From positions 1 to 64,000 of the forward strand of contig CAZMGB010000003.1 in assembly GCA_964565775.1 (NCBI GenBank): 64,000 nucleotides of DNA, in the 5' to 3' direction. A program made the translations under genes and the position numbers. Below, in pieces: positions 53,388-62,928 of this stretch (position 1 is the first letter of the stretch; each line of letters opens with the position of its first letter). The notes beneath the pieces are model-generated. The model worked only from the letters and a program-made list of their open reading frames with translations, did not search any database and had not been told where the DNA came from. The stretch is from CAZMGB01 sp964565775. GTDB taxonomy: Bacteria; Chloroflexota; Dehalococcoidia; DSTF01; JALHUB01.

Positions 53388-55506
53388 TACTCACTCCTCC
53401 TTTGCCGCTGCTGGGTATACGCGCGGCGACAGTGGTCCCTGCTCCCGGCGCGGTCTCGATCTCCAGTTCGCCGCCGATGCTCTCGACGCGCTCCCGCATG
53501 GTCTGAAGGCCGAAGTGCGACCCGCGCTCAGCCAGCGCCTCGTGCAGGTCGAAACCGCGGCCGTCGTCCCATACGGAGGCGAGCATGTGGCCGTCGACGA
53601 CCTCCAGGCGTACCAGAGCCCGCCCGGCGCTGGCATGCTTGCGCACGTTGGCCAGCGCCTCCTGGACTATGCGGATGAGCTGGATCTCCGCCGCCGCCGA
53701 TATGGGGCCAGGAGCCCCGTCTCCCACCAGTATCTCTGCCTGGATGCCAGTCTCCGCCCTGAACTTCGCCACGTACTCGACTAGCCCCTGGAGTAGCCCT
53801 TGCTCCGCGAAGGCCCTGCTTCGCAGCTCAAGGATGGAAGCACGGACGTCGCCGTAGCCGCTTTCGGCGGCTTCCTCGATCTTGTCGAGCTGGCTTCGCA
53901 GTCCCGCGAGGTCGCCCCGAGCCAGGAGCTCGGCGGCAAGGCCGACCTTGAGCCCCAGGAAACCCAACACCTGGGCGAGACTGTCGTGCATCTCCCTGGC
54001 GATACGGTCCCGCTCCTCGAGGACGGCCAAACGCTGGGACTCCGCGTAGAGGCGGGCGTTCTCGAGTACCAAAGAGGTAGCGCTGGCGAGCCGCGAGAGG
54101 ATCGGGCGGGCCTCCGCCGGAAAAGCTCGCCGGCCGCGGCTGCCCACGAGCAGCAGCCCCTCCCGCCGGCCTCCCGCCATCAGGGGCGCCGCCAGGAGCA
54201 TCCGCAACCGGTCCTGCGCCATGGCGGCGGCGAGCTCGGGCGCCAGCGCCTGGGCTGCCCGCCAGCCCAACTGGGCAGGCTCGTCCCCGCCTGCGAGACC
54301 GCCCCCCACCTCCACAGCGGCCGGAGCGAGACGCAAAGCGGCCAGGCTCTTCATCCCGTCTCCACTGGCCGCCCGCGTGACCAACTCTTCCATCGGCTCG
54401 TCGCGCAGCAAGAGCGCCGCCACGTCGGCCCTGAGGAGCCCCCGCGCGCGCTCCACCACCGTGGACAACACCTCGTCCAGGGCTGTGAGGGCCGAGACAT
54501 CAGAAGTGATCTTGTAGAAGGCTTCCAGCTCATCGGTGCGCTCCTCCACCACTCTCTCCAGGCGCTGGTTCCAGCGCTGGGCCTGTCGGTGAGCCCGAGT
54601 CCGCGCCCGAAGCGCCTCCTCTTGCGCTTGCAGGCGCTCGGCCGTCGCTCGACGGAGCTGCCGGTCGCGCTCCAACTCGAATACGTTCAGGATGCGTACG
54701 ACGAAGAACGAGACCGCCGCCGCCGAAAGAGCCCAGAGGATCTGGGGCGGAATGGCGGTCCAGGTAGTGAAGGTAGCATAGTTGAGGACGGAGGCCGGGG
54801 GATAGGGCACGGGCGCCACTACGATCGCGGCGACCACCGCCGTCAGCAGGAAGGCCCCCGCTGCCCAGATCGTTTGCCGGGCGATGTGAGGCATGTTGAG
54901 AGCGCGGAAGCCGGAAGCCTGCGTCGCAAGGCCGGCCGCCGCGATGACCGAGCCAGGCAGGAAGAGGAGGTAGCGCGACCAGACACCGGCGCTGGTGAGC
55001 CACTCCTTGCTGGCGACTACGTATGATGCCGAGGCCTCCCAATGGCAACCCAGGCACGGGCCGGTGGCCGGGAGGCTTGCGTCGCTGATGGAGGCGTAGA
55101 GGCCGCGCACCTGCGGGACGGCGAAGCTCGCCACCCAGATCCCCATCAGACCCACAGGCACCCAGCGGACCCAGCGCGCCTCCACCGAGCTTCCTTGCAG
55201 AAGGCTCACGCCGAACTGGAGGAGAAAGAGGGCCGAGAGGGAGGAGAGGGCAAACGCCAGAACTCTTGCTCCCATGCTGCCCTCGACGCTCACCCCGTCG
55301 GTCGCGACCAGGAGGAACATTACCACCCACTGGGCCGCACCCTGCAACAAGCCGAACGCCGCGAGGTAGCGAAGGCTGAGGGCAAGCCTGGTGCTGGAGC
55401 GTCGCGCCTCCAACGCCACGGCCAGCCCCATGGCGAAAAAGATCAGGCCGCAGACGAAGAAGAGCGCTATCGTGTTGGTTTGGCTGAGAGTCATTCCGCT
55501 CGGCAC
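53359..55506 (-). CDS. sensor histidine kinase with c-type haem motif in the sensor domain
   Basis: About 715 residues from a GTG at 55506; ATG at 55494 is the alternative start. The N-terminal ~290 residues hold about seven TM helices. Between helices 4 and 5 is GPCLGCHWEAS, a CXXCH on the outer face, so the sensor may carry covalent haem matured by the Ccm system encoded downstream. A coiled coil, a GAF domain (~320-480), phosphoacceptor AREMHDSLAQVLGFLG and HATPase DDGRGFD and FGLQTMRERV follow. It probably senses the redox state of the respiratory chain. Confidence 0.9.
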   Translation of the reverse strand: MPSGMTLSQTNTIALFFVCGLIFFAMGLAVALEARRSSTRLALSLRYLAAFGLLQGAAQWVVMFLLVATDGVSVEGSMGARVLAFALSSLSALFLLQFGVSLLQGSSVEARWVRWVPVGLMGIWVASFAVPQVRGLYASISDASLPATGPCLGCHWEASASYVVASKEWLTSAGVWSRYLLFLPGSVIAAAGLATQASGFRALNMPHIARQTIWAAGAFLLTAVVAAIVVAPVPYPPASVLNYATFTTWTAIPPQILWALSAAAVSFFVVRILNVFELERDRQLRRATAERLQAQEEALRARTRAHRQAQRWNQRLERVVEERTDELEAFYKITSDVSALTALDEVLSTVVERARGLLRADVAALLLRDEPMEELVTRAASGDGMKSLAALRLAPAAVEVGGGLAGGDEPAQLGWRAAQALAPELAAAMAQDRLRMLLAAPLMAGGRREGLLLVGSRGRRAFPAEARPILSRLASATSLVLENARLYAESQRLAVLEERDRIAREMHDSLAQVLGFLGLKVGLAAELLARGDLAGLRSQLDKIEEAAESGYGDVRASILELRSRAFAEQGLLQGLVEYVAKFRAETGIQAEILVGDGAPGPISAAAEIQLIRIVQEALANVRKHASAGRALVRLEVVDGHMLASVWDDGRGFDLHEALAERGSHFGLQTMRERVESIGGELEIETAPGAGTTVAARIPSSGKGGVSNASSESDSG

Positions 55507-55689
55507 CCCCGCCTTCGCGACCGCTCAGGGGGACGCGGTATCCACCTTCCGCATCTCCATCCGAAGGAGTAGGCGAGGCTACACACACTTTAGGGGGTCG
55601 CGCCCGCGATGGGCGTCGCCCAAAGCCGGTATATGTCGAAGTAAAGGCTGTATCTTGGCGTAGGGTGCTGCCGGCGGAGGACGAAGGCG

Positions 55690-56349
55690 CTAGGGGTTCA
55701 GGTCTATGAGGCCGCTGCGGATGGCGTACTTCACCAGATCGGCGCGCTTGTGCAGGTCCAGCTTGCGCATGAGGCGCGTGCGGTGGACCTCGACGGTATT
55801 GATGCTGATGACCAGACGCTCGGCGATGTCCCGGTTGGAGTGGCCGGCGGCGATCAGCGAAAGCACCTCCCGCTCACGCGGGGTGAGGCCGTTATAGCTC
55901 TGCCGCTCCTCACCCGAGCGGGCCCGCCGCAGGTAGTCGTTGAGGAGCTTTCGGGCCACCGACGGATAGAAATAGGCATCGCCGCGACTGGCAGCGCGGA
56001 TGGCTGTGAAGAGCTCTGAGGGGGCAGCCTCCTTCAACACATAGCCCGAAGCCTCAGCCCCGAGGATCTCGAAGAAGTACTCCGGCCTGTCATGGGCGGT
56101 GAGGGCCAGCACCTGCACCTCCGGATGTTCGGCGCGGATGCTGCGGGCAACTTCGACACCACCGATTCCGGGCAGCCCAATGTCCAGCAACACCACATCC
56201 GGCGCGAGGGTGGAAACGAGCTCAAGGGCCTCCTCGCCCGTAGACGCCTCCCCCACCACGTCCATGTCTGGCTGTGATGCCATGAGAGCCCGGATGCCGG
56301 CCCGGAACATCTTATGGTCATCGACCAGGAGGACACGGATGGGCGTCAT
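55690..56349 (-). CDS. NarL/FixJ-family response regulator
   Basis: 219 residues. Receiver VLLVDDHKMFRAGIRALM, phospho-Asp in VVLLDIGLPG, Thr/Lys in ALTAHDR and VLKEAAP; LuxR helix-turn-helix LTPREREVLSLIAAGHSNRDIAERL. It overlaps the kinase gene at 56346 by four bases. It is more similar to the regulator at 37831 than to 52719 in its C-terminal helix (DLVKYAIRSGLIDL against ELVKYAIRHGLVEV). Confidence 0.92.
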   Translation of the reverse strand: MTPIRVLLVDDHKMFRAGIRALMASQPDMDVVGEASTGEEALELVSTLAPDVVLLDIGLPGIGGVEVARSIRAEHPEVQVLALTAHDRPEYFFEILGAEASGYVLKEAAPSELFTAIRAASRGDAYFYPSVARKLLNDYLRRARSGEERQSYNGLTPREREVLSLIAAGHSNRDIAERLVISINTVEVHRTRLMRKLDLHKRADLVKYAIRSGLIDLNP

Positions 56350-58103
56350 CTCGCCTCAGTCCCATTCTGGAAAGGAAGCTCTATGTGTAGGCGTGTCCCC
56401 TGTTCGGGCCCCGACTGTACATCCATCGTTCCACCGAAGAGGGAGGCGCGTTCCCGCATTCCCAGCAGTCCCAGGCCGACCTCGCCCGAGCGCCGACGCC
56501 TTAGGCGCGCGATGTCGAAGCCGACGCCATCATCCTCTACATCGGCAATTACGCGCTCGTCCTCCTCCCACAGCCGGATGCTCATCGTCTCTGCCCCGGC
56601 ATGACGAACGGTGTTGTTAACCGCCTCCTGAACGATGCGGAACAGGGCCGTCTCCATCTCCTGGGGCAGGCGGCGCCTCAGGCCGGTGGCGTCCCAGCGC
56701 AGAGTCACGCCGGCCTCCTCAAGGCGTTCGGCTGTGAACGACCGCAGAGCAGGAACAAGGCCCAGGTCATCGAGGGCGCTGGGCCGCAGGCCGAGCACCG
56801 CCTTGCGCACCTCGCTGATGGCCCCGATCATGAGGTTTCGAACCTCGGCTATCTGCTTCCGGGTCTTCGCCCCCGCCCGAAGCCCCTCCTCAATGGCCCC
56901 CAACTGTACAAGGACAGCGGAGAGCGACTGTATGGCTTCATCGTGCAGCTCTCGGGCGATGCGCTTGCGCTCCTCTTCCTCGGCGGAGATGACTTTGGCC
57001 AGCAGCTCGCCGCGCAGGCGCTCCTTCCGCTGCAGCTCCTCGTACAGGAGGGCATTCTCCAGCGCCACGCCGAGCTGGTTTCCCACGGCACCGAGGAACT
57101 CAACCTCCTCCGCGCCAGGGCGCAACCCGGGAGGAAAGGCCAGGACCAGGGCGCCCACGGTGCGGGACTTGGCCGCCAGAGGCACGCTCACCAGCCACGG
57201 CCCACCACCGTCCGCCTCGCCGGTACGGGGGCCGGGTGGAGGGGGCAAACGCTGAGAGACGGGGCGCCGGCTCTGAATCGCCTGTTTGGCGATCTCTAGC
57301 CTCTCGCCGGCACCATCGGATAGATCGCCCTGGCTCACGCGCAGCGTCGGCTCCTGCCCTGCCGCATCGGCCACGAAGACGGCGGCGCCCCTGACGTTGG
57401 TCACCTCCAGCAGTGTCGACAGCACGTCGACGAGCATGACATCCGGGTCGAGGGACTGGGACGCCTTCTCGCCGGTGGAGATCATGATGCGCAGGCCGCG
57501 GCTCTGCTCCAGGGCCTCTGCCTCACGCCGTGCCCGCTGGGTGACCTCGCGCCGCTGCTCCGCCGCGAGGTACGCCCCGAGAAGCCCTACCAGCAAGAAG
57601 ACAACACCACGCAGAGCCAGCTCGCCTATCTCCAAGACTCCCCCGCCCAGCCACAAGGCTCCGACGTAGCTCAAGAGGGCTAGACCGATGGTAGAGAGGA
57701 CGGCCCACAGGGCCAGCGCGGCGGCAGCGAAGAGGACTACGGGCACGTACGTCAAATAGAGTTCAGGGGGTTCGGACTTGGCCAGTAGCACGACCGCCGA
57801 GTTGAAAAGGAGCAGAAGGCCCGTCCAGCCGTAGAACGGCCAGGCGTTGGCAGCGCCTCCCACGGCGCGTCGCCAGGCCGGCGAGTAGGTGAGAAGGTTG
57901 GCCGCCGCAGCCACAGCGAGAAGCCCGGCCAGCCCGCCGAGGTGCAGCGGTCCGTCGTCTCGATGGTCCAGGACGATCACCAGGAGCAGCGCGGCAATGG
58001 TGATCCAAGCGATGCTGCTGGCCACCGTCGCCAGCCGCAGCCGAAAGGCAGCGTGCAAAGACCGCTCTACGGGCACAACGTCATGAGCCAAGACCGTGTC
58101 CAT
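56346..58103 (-). CDS. sensor histidine kinase (membrane sensor, GAF, HisKA_3)
   Basis: 585 residues. About six TM helices in the first ~190 residues form the sensor, with no CXXCH. A GAF domain (~210-370) follows, then phosphoacceptor ARELHDEAIQSLSAVLVQLG and HATPase DDGVGFD and GLLGMRERASLFGG. It pairs with the regulator at 55690. Divergent from the ccm operon across a 405-base gap, so it may regulate cytochrome maturation. Confidence 0.9.
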   Translation of the reverse strand: MDTVLAHDVVPVERSLHAAFRLRLATVASSIAWITIAALLLVIVLDHRDDGPLHLGGLAGLLAVAAAANLLTYSPAWRRAVGGAANAWPFYGWTGLLLLFNSAVVLLAKSEPPELYLTYVPVVLFAAAALALWAVLSTIGLALLSYVGALWLGGGVLEIGELALRGVVFLLVGLLGAYLAAEQRREVTQRARREAEALEQSRGLRIMISTGEKASQSLDPDVMLVDVLSTLLEVTNVRGAAVFVADAAGQEPTLRVSQGDLSDGAGERLEIAKQAIQSRRPVSQRLPPPPGPRTGEADGGGPWLVSVPLAAKSRTVGALVLAFPPGLRPGAEEVEFLGAVGNQLGVALENALLYEELQRKERLRGELLAKVISAEEEERKRIARELHDEAIQSLSAVLVQLGAIEEGLRAGAKTRKQIAEVRNLMIGAISEVRKAVLGLRPSALDDLGLVPALRSFTAERLEEAGVTLRWDATGLRRRLPQEMETALFRIVQEAVNNTVRHAGAETMSIRLWEEDERVIADVEDDGVGFDIARLRRRRSGEVGLGLLGMRERASLFGGTMDVQSGPEQGTRLHIELPFQNGTEAR

Positions 58104-58508
58104 TCCGCGGCAGGCCGCACAACATGGCCGGGCACTGCCCCGCGAATCCGAGCGTCACGGGCGCAAGGCCAGGGTGAGTCCCGCCCTGGATACGCAGAAG
58201 CATACAAGAAAGGGTGAATGCCCGTCCAACGCGACATGCAACCAGGATACACCCTCGCCAGTCCACTTGTCGGCCCCTTCGGACGCTACAGATAAGACAC
58301 TAGAGAAGGATACTGCCTCCCCTTCCTAGAATAGTCTCTTTGGGTGATAGTCCTTCGATGCACGCGTTCGTATCTTGATTGTGACAGACCGATCACGTGG
58401 ATTGGGCATCTGCCGTCATGGCCCCGCCTCCGATTACCTGACCCGTCCAGTGCCGATGGCCTTCGCCCCGAGCCCTGGACATACCATTCACCTAGGAGGG
58501 CAGCAGCC
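58104..58508. other. divergent promoter region of kinase and ccm operon
   Basis: 405 bases without a convincing gene. It is locally richer in A/T near 58285-58385, where promoters for both directions are likely. I could not fix -35/-10 pairs or a NarL-type operator. Confidence 0.35.
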
Positions 58509-58970
58509 ATGGAATCGTACAGGGTAAGGGCGGAGGAGGCGCCGCCCGCGTCACGCCCTCGCCGTCCACTCTTCATGCGGGGTCGATTCCTCATCGCCGG
58601 GCTGGTTCTTGCGGGCGCCCTCGGATACCTCATCTATGCGGGGGTGCAGAGCGCATCCATGTACTACTTGAGTGTCAGCGAGCTGACAACCCGAGGCGAA
58701 GCAGCCTACACAGAGGATGTCCGCCTGAGCGGGACTGTCATGGAAGGCTCTGTCCTCCAGGACTCCTCCAGTATGATTGTCGACTTCGTGGTGACGGACG
58801 GCCAGAGCTCCTTGCCCGTCCGGTACGAGGGCGTTCTCCCTGACGCCTTCAAGCCGGGCTCCGACGTAGTGGTGGAGGGGCGGCTCCTGCCCTCCGGGAC
58901 CTTTCGCGCCTCCACGCTGTTGGCCAAGTGTCCCAGCAAGTACGAGCCAGCCAAGCCAGAGACGAGCTAG
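58509..58970 (+). CDS. ccmE: CcmE haem chaperone, Cys variant
   Basis: 153 residues with TAGGAGGGC before the ATG. A TM helix (GRFLIAGLVLAGALGYLIYAG) is followed by the OB-fold haem-binding domain (YYLSVSELTTRGEAAYTEDV, then RLSGTVMEGSV and LPVRYEGVLPDAF). The C-terminal site reads LLAKCPSKYEP: the usual covalent haem ligand His (HxxxY) is Cys here (CxxxY), as known from archaea and sulfate reducers. CcmE receives haem and hands it to CcmF/H. It is the first gene of the ccm operon. Confidence 0.92.
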   Translation: MESYRVRAEEAPPASRPRRPLFMRGRFLIAGLVLAGALGYLIYAGVQSASMYYLSVSELTTRGEAAYTEDVRLSGTVMEGSVLQDSSSMIVDFVVTDGQSSLPVRYEGVLPDAFKPGSDVVVEGRLLPSGTFRASTLLAKCPSKYEPAKPETS

Positions 58971-58988
58971 AGAGGACGCGCGACCGGA

Positions 58989-60983
58989 GTGGCTGACATC
59001 GGGCACGCGGCTCTGCTGGTCGGGCTGATCATGGCCGCCTATGCGGCGGTCAGCTCCCTCGTGGCGGCCCGCTCTGGCAACGGGGAGTTGTGGCAGAGCG
59101 CCCGCAACGGCGCGTTCGCGGCGTTTGCGCTCACGAGCCTGGCTTCCGGGGCGCTCCTGTACGCCCTCTTCACCCACGACTTCAGCATCCGATACGTTGC
59201 CGAATACTCCAGCTCAAACCTGGCCCCGATATACATCCTTTCCGCATGGTGGGCCGGTCTTGAGGGCTCCCTGCTGCTCTGGTGCTGGCTGCTGGCGGTG
59301 TTTACAGCGCTGGTGCTGCTCCAGACGCAGCGGCAGAACGTTCGACTGGCTCCCTACATCACCGCAACCATGACAGGGCTCCTAGCCTTCTTCCTGGGCC
59401 TCGTGATATTCACCGCCAACCCATTCGAACGGCTTCCCCAGCCCGCCGCCGAAGGCCTGGGCCTGAACCCGCTGCTCGAAAACCCGGGCATGATCATCCA
59501 CCCGCCGGCGCTCTACCTCGGGTTCGTAGGCTTCAGCGTCCCCTTCGCCTTCGCCGTAGCCGCGTTGGTCACCGGACGCGTCGATGACCAGTGGATCCGC
59601 TCGAGTCGCCGCTGGACGCTCGTGGCGTGGCTCTTTCTCGGGCTGGGGAACCTGCTCGGCGCGCAGTGGGCATACGTGGAGCTGGGCTGGGGAGGCTTCT
59701 GGGGCTGGGACCCCGTGGAGAACGCCTCCTTCATGCCCTGGCTCACCGGCACGGCATTCCTGCACTCAATCATGATCCAGCAACGACGGGGAATGCTGAA
59801 GGTCTGGAACATGCTCCTCATCATCGCCACCTTCAGCCTCTGTCTGTTCGGGACCATGGTGACCCGAAGCGGCCTCCTCTCGTCGGTGCACGCGTTCTCG
59901 GGCTCCGCCATGGGGCCTCTGCTCATCTTCCTCATCGCCGTGGTGGCACTGGGCTCTCTATGGCTTCTCTGGAAGAGGCTGCCCTTGCTGCGAAGCGAGG
60001 AGCACCTCGACTCGTTCGTCTCCCGCGAGGCCTCCTTCCTTTTCAACAACGTGCTCCTTGTGGGCGCGGCCTTCGCCATCTTCTGGGGGACGATCTTCCC
60101 CCTGCTTTCTGAGGTGGTGCAGGGAACGCGAAGCACGGTCGGGCCTTCCTTCTTCGAGCAGGTCACGGGGCCGATCTTCCTGGCGATACTCGTGCTCCTG
60201 GGAGTGTGCCCCCGGCTCGGCTGGCGGAAAGCCTCCGCGAGGAATCTGCTTGGCAGCCTTGTCGTGCCGGTAGCGGCCGGCCTCACGGTCGCTGTCCTGC
60301 TGTACGCTCGAGGCCTGCGACCGCTGCACGCGGTGATAGCGTTCGGCGTCTTCGTGTTCGCTGGCACGGTCATCCTCGCCGAGCTGTACCGGACGCTGCG
60401 GCCCCGGCAGGCGACGGGCCCGACGCACTGGCTCTCCACCCTTCCCAGGCTCTTCGCCGCGAATCGGTCTCGCTTCACGGCCTTCATTGCCCACGCCGGA
60501 GTACTGCTTCTGGCCATGGGTATCCTGGCTTCCATCACATACAGCGAGAGCGTCGAGGCGACGCTGGCGCCGGGGGAGAGCGCGCGCATCCAGGAGTACG
60601 AGCTGACCTTCTTGGGGCTGAGCCAGTCCAACGCGCCCGACCAGACGGTCGTCTCCGCTGAGCTTGCGGTTCAGGACAACGGGAAGCCCTCCGGCACCAT
60701 GACAGCGGAGAAGAACTTCCACCGGACCTACCAGAACCCGGTGACCGAAGTAGGAATCCGTAGCACCCCCATCGAGGACCTCTATGTCGTGCTCGGTAAC
60801 TTGAACGAGGACGGCTCAGCGAGCTTCCGCTTCATCGTCAATCCGCTCGTGATGTGGCTGTGGATCGGTGGCGGAATCATCATTGCCGGCACGGCGATCG
60901 CCCTCTGGCCCGATCGATACGCGGAGCGGGCCTTCCGCTGGCGCCCAAGAGAGACAGCGGAAATGGAGCTTGGTCGTGTCTAG
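58989..60983 (+). CDS. ccmF: CcmF cytochrome c haem lyase subunit
   Basis: 664 residues from a GTG at 58989. About 15 TM helices. The tryptophan-rich WWD motif is WGGFWGWDPVENASFMPWL, flanked by conserved histidines (PGMIIHPPALYLG before and GLLSSVHAFSGS after). The C-terminal extracytoplasmic domain includes YELTFLGLSQ. CcmF joins haem from CcmE to apocytochrome CXXCH. The length is usual. The stop overlaps the ccmH start by eight bases. Confidence 0.95.
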   Translation: MADIGHAALLVGLIMAAYAAVSSLVAARSGNGELWQSARNGAFAAFALTSLASGALLYALFTHDFSIRYVAEYSSSNLAPIYILSAWWAGLEGSLLLWCWLLAVFTALVLLQTQRQNVRLAPYITATMTGLLAFFLGLVIFTANPFERLPQPAAEGLGLNPLLENPGMIIHPPALYLGFVGFSVPFAFAVAALVTGRVDDQWIRSSRRWTLVAWLFLGLGNLLGAQWAYVELGWGGFWGWDPVENASFMPWLTGTAFLHSIMIQQRRGMLKVWNMLLIIATFSLCLFGTMVTRSGLLSSVHAFSGSAMGPLLIFLIAVVALGSLWLLWKRLPLLRSEEHLDSFVSREASFLFNNVLLVGAAFAIFWGTIFPLLSEVVQGTRSTVGPSFFEQVTGPIFLAILVLLGVCPRLGWRKASARNLLGSLVVPVAAGLTVAVLLYARGLRPLHAVIAFGVFVFAGTVILAELYRTLRPRQATGPTHWLSTLPRLFAANRSRFTAFIAHAGVLLLAMGILASITYSESVEATLAPGESARIQEYELTFLGLSQSNAPDQTVVSAELAVQDNGKPSGTMTAEKNFHRTYQNPVTEVGIRSTPIEDLYVVLGNLNEDGSASFRFIVNPLVMWLWIGGGIIIAGTAIALWPDRYAERAFRWRPRETAEMELGRV

Positions 60984-61473
60984 ATGGCTGATCGCTCCGC
61001 TCGTCCTGGCGCTCCTGTTCGCCCTCGCCCAGCCGGAGACCCCGGTGGCGTACGGCGCGGACCCGACCGATGTGGAGGCGATAACCTCGGAACTGGTTTG
61101 CCCCTGCTCCACCAACCTGTCGGTGGCCGCCTGCCAGAAGTCCATCGAGTGCCCCCTCGCGGCCAAGATGGAGAGCCTAGCCGACGAGCTCGCCACGTCG
61201 GGGATGAGCACCAGAGACGCATTGGACTACTTCGTGGAGATATACGGCGACTCGATCCTCGTATCACCGAGAAAGGAGGGCTTCGCTCTCTCCGCCTGGG
61301 CGGTGCCTTTCATCGGTGTGGGCCTCGGCATCGCCGCCATCTCCTGGCTGTCCTGGAAATGGACCCGCCAGCGACGCGGCGCGGTCCCCGCGACGTCACA
61401 AGGCGACACCGGCGAGCCCGACCTGGCGGCCTACCGCAAGCGCGTGGAGCGAGACCTGGAGCAGCTCGGATGA
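60976..61473 (+). CDS. ccmH: CcmH/CycL-type thiol-disulfide factor
   Basis: 165 residues from the GTG at 60976, inside the end of ccmF. A signal peptide (LIAPLVLALLFALAQPETPV) precedes the Cys motif ELVCPCSTNLSVAAC, which has CxC spacing unlike the usual LRCxxCQ. A TM helix (VPFIGVGLGIAAISWLSW) ends the domain. It would reduce apocytochrome cysteines before haem attachment. The altered Cys motif fits the Cys-type CcmE of the same operon. Confidence 0.85.
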   Translation: MSRWLIAPLVLALLFALAQPETPVAYGADPTDVEAITSELVCPCSTNLSVAACQKSIECPLAAKMESLADELATSGMSTRDALDYFVEIYGDSILVSPRKEGFALSAWAVPFIGVGLGIAAISWLSWKWTRQRRGAVPATSQGDTGEPDLAAYRKRVERDLEQLG

Positions 61474-61483
61474 GAGGCAACAG

Positions 61484-61876
61484 ATGGATTCGGTAGCAGC
61501 GTTCTTTCTAATGATCGTGGCGTTCGTCGCCATAGGCTACCCCCTGCTGCGACCCGACCACAGCCGCGCCCTGCCCGTCGATCAGGAAGGGCCGCCGGAC
61601 GACCTGGAACGTGAGCGCGATGCCGCCTACCGCGCAATTAAGGAGCTGGAGACCGAGCACCGCCTCGGCCACCTCTCGACGGAAGACTATGAGGAGCTGC
61701 GCGGGCAGTACGTAGAACGGGCCGCCCGCATCCTCAAGCGTCTGGACGCCTCCAGGGCGGCACCGGCCCGCCGCGCCCGCGCGAAAGCGCCGACCTGCCC
61801 GGAGTGCGGGACACGGGGGCATCGACGCGACCGCTTCTGCGGCGCCTGCGGCCACGTGTTGAGGGTAGCGTCATGA
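61484..61876 (+). CDS. TM protein with coiled coil and C-terminal zinc ribbon
   Basis: 130 residues from an ATG at 61484. An N-terminal TM helix (SVAAFFLMIVAFVAIGYPLL), a CcmI-like charged helix pair (RDAAYRAIKELETEHRLGHL and YEELRGQYVERAARILKRL) and a zinc ribbon (CPECGTRG...CGACGH) make up the chain. The first part resembles the N-terminus of CcmI/CycH. The ribbon is an addition also seen in the protein at 33331. The stop overlaps the next start (ATGA). Confidence 0.7.
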   Translation: MDSVAAFFLMIVAFVAIGYPLLRPDHSRALPVDQEGPPDDLERERDAAYRAIKELETEHRLGHLSTEDYEELRGQYVERAARILKRLDASRAAPARRARAKAPTCPECGTRGHRRDRFCGACGHVLRVAS

Positions 61877-62928
61877 AGCGTTGGCTACCGGCGATTGGAG
61901 CACTGCTGCTACTCATGCTCGCGCAGGTGCCGGGGGCGGCCGCCGAGGACGGGGAGACGGGCAGCATCGCGGGCCGCGTGCTCGACGGCACACAGGGGGG
62001 AACCCCGGTCGCCGGCCAGGACGTGGTGCTCCAGGGGGTGCGCCACAGCGACGAGGCGACCATCCTTCCCGTGCAGGTTACGCAGACCGACCCCCAAGGT
62101 AACTTCCGTTTCGACGGACTGCCGGTTTCGGAGGAGAACTCATTCCTGGTCTTCGTGACGTACGACAACGTCGAGTACGGAAGCAAAGACGTCAAGCTCA
62201 CCGCGGAAGAGCCCTCGGCGGACCTCGAGATGGAGGTATACGGATCCACGACCGCCGACGACCAGATCCGCGTGTCCCTGGACCACATCGTGATCGAGGC
62301 CGACGCCCAGGCCCAGGTGCTTAGCGTCCTCGAGGTGTTCCAAGTGCTGAACGAGGGCGACCGCGCCTATGTCGGCGAGAGCGACAACACCGACAGTTCC
62401 CCTACCCTCCAGTTGTCTCTACCGGAGGGCGCCACGCAGGTGAGCGTGATAAGCGGGGTGACGTCTCAGAACCTGGTGCCATCAGCGGCAGGCCTAGCCG
62501 ACACCACGCCCGTAGTACCGGGAGAGAAGGAGGTCGCCCTGGGCTATGAGCTCCCATACGCTGAGTCCGAGCTGCTCCTGCAGAAGACTCTCTACTACCC
62601 GACGGACAGGCTTGCGATCCTGGTCCAGGACGCTGGCTTCACCATCGACAGCCCGGCGCTCTCGGCGCCCCAACCCACGGACATGGGCGAGGAACGCTAC
62701 CTCCTTCTGACCGGCGAGTCGCTGGCGGCGGGCCAGAGCATCGAAGTGTCGCTCAGTGACCTGCCCACCGCAAGCTCGAGCGGGGGTCGGCCCGACGTTC
62801 TCTGGCCGCTCATGGGCGCAGGCCTGGCGGTGGCCCTCGGCATGGCGGTGCTCTACCCTCGCCTGCGCCGACGCCTGCGACGGCCGGAGAGCGACGAGCA
62901 GCACTGGGCATCGGGGGACCAGCCGTGA
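61873..62928 (+). CDS. secreted carboxypeptidase-regulatory-like domain protein in the ccm operon
   Basis: 352 residues from the ATG at 61873. Signal peptide (WLPAIGALLLLMLAQVPGAA), an Ig-like regulatory domain (GSIAGRVLDGTQGGTPVAGQ, then NFRFDGLPV), a second beta domain and a C-terminal TM helix (LWPLMGAGLAVALGMAVLYP). The function is unknown; it sits between the zinc-ribbon gene and ccmA with four-base overlaps, so it belongs to the maturation operon. It might guide substrates or sense the periplasm. Confidence 0.7.
   Translation: MKRWLPAIGALLLLMLAQVPGAAAEDGETGSIAGRVLDGTQGGTPVAGQDVVLQGVRHSDEATILPVQVTQTDPQGNFRFDGLPVSEENSFLVFVTYDNVEYGSKDVKLTAEEPSADLEMEVYGSTTADDQIRVSLDHIVIEADAQAQVLSVLEVFQVLNEGDRAYVGESDNTDSSPTLQLSLPEGATQVSVISGVTSQNLVPSAAGLADTTPVVPGEKEVALGYELPYAESELLLQKTLYYPTDRLAILVQDAGFTIDSPALSAPQPTDMGEERYLLLTGESLAAGQSIEVSLSDLPTASSSGGRPDVLWPLMGAGLAVALGMAVLYPRLRRRLRRPESDEQHWASGDQP

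Noticed and set aside
59513..60631. Minus-strand ORF of 372 codons
   Set aside because: It is antisense to ccmF.
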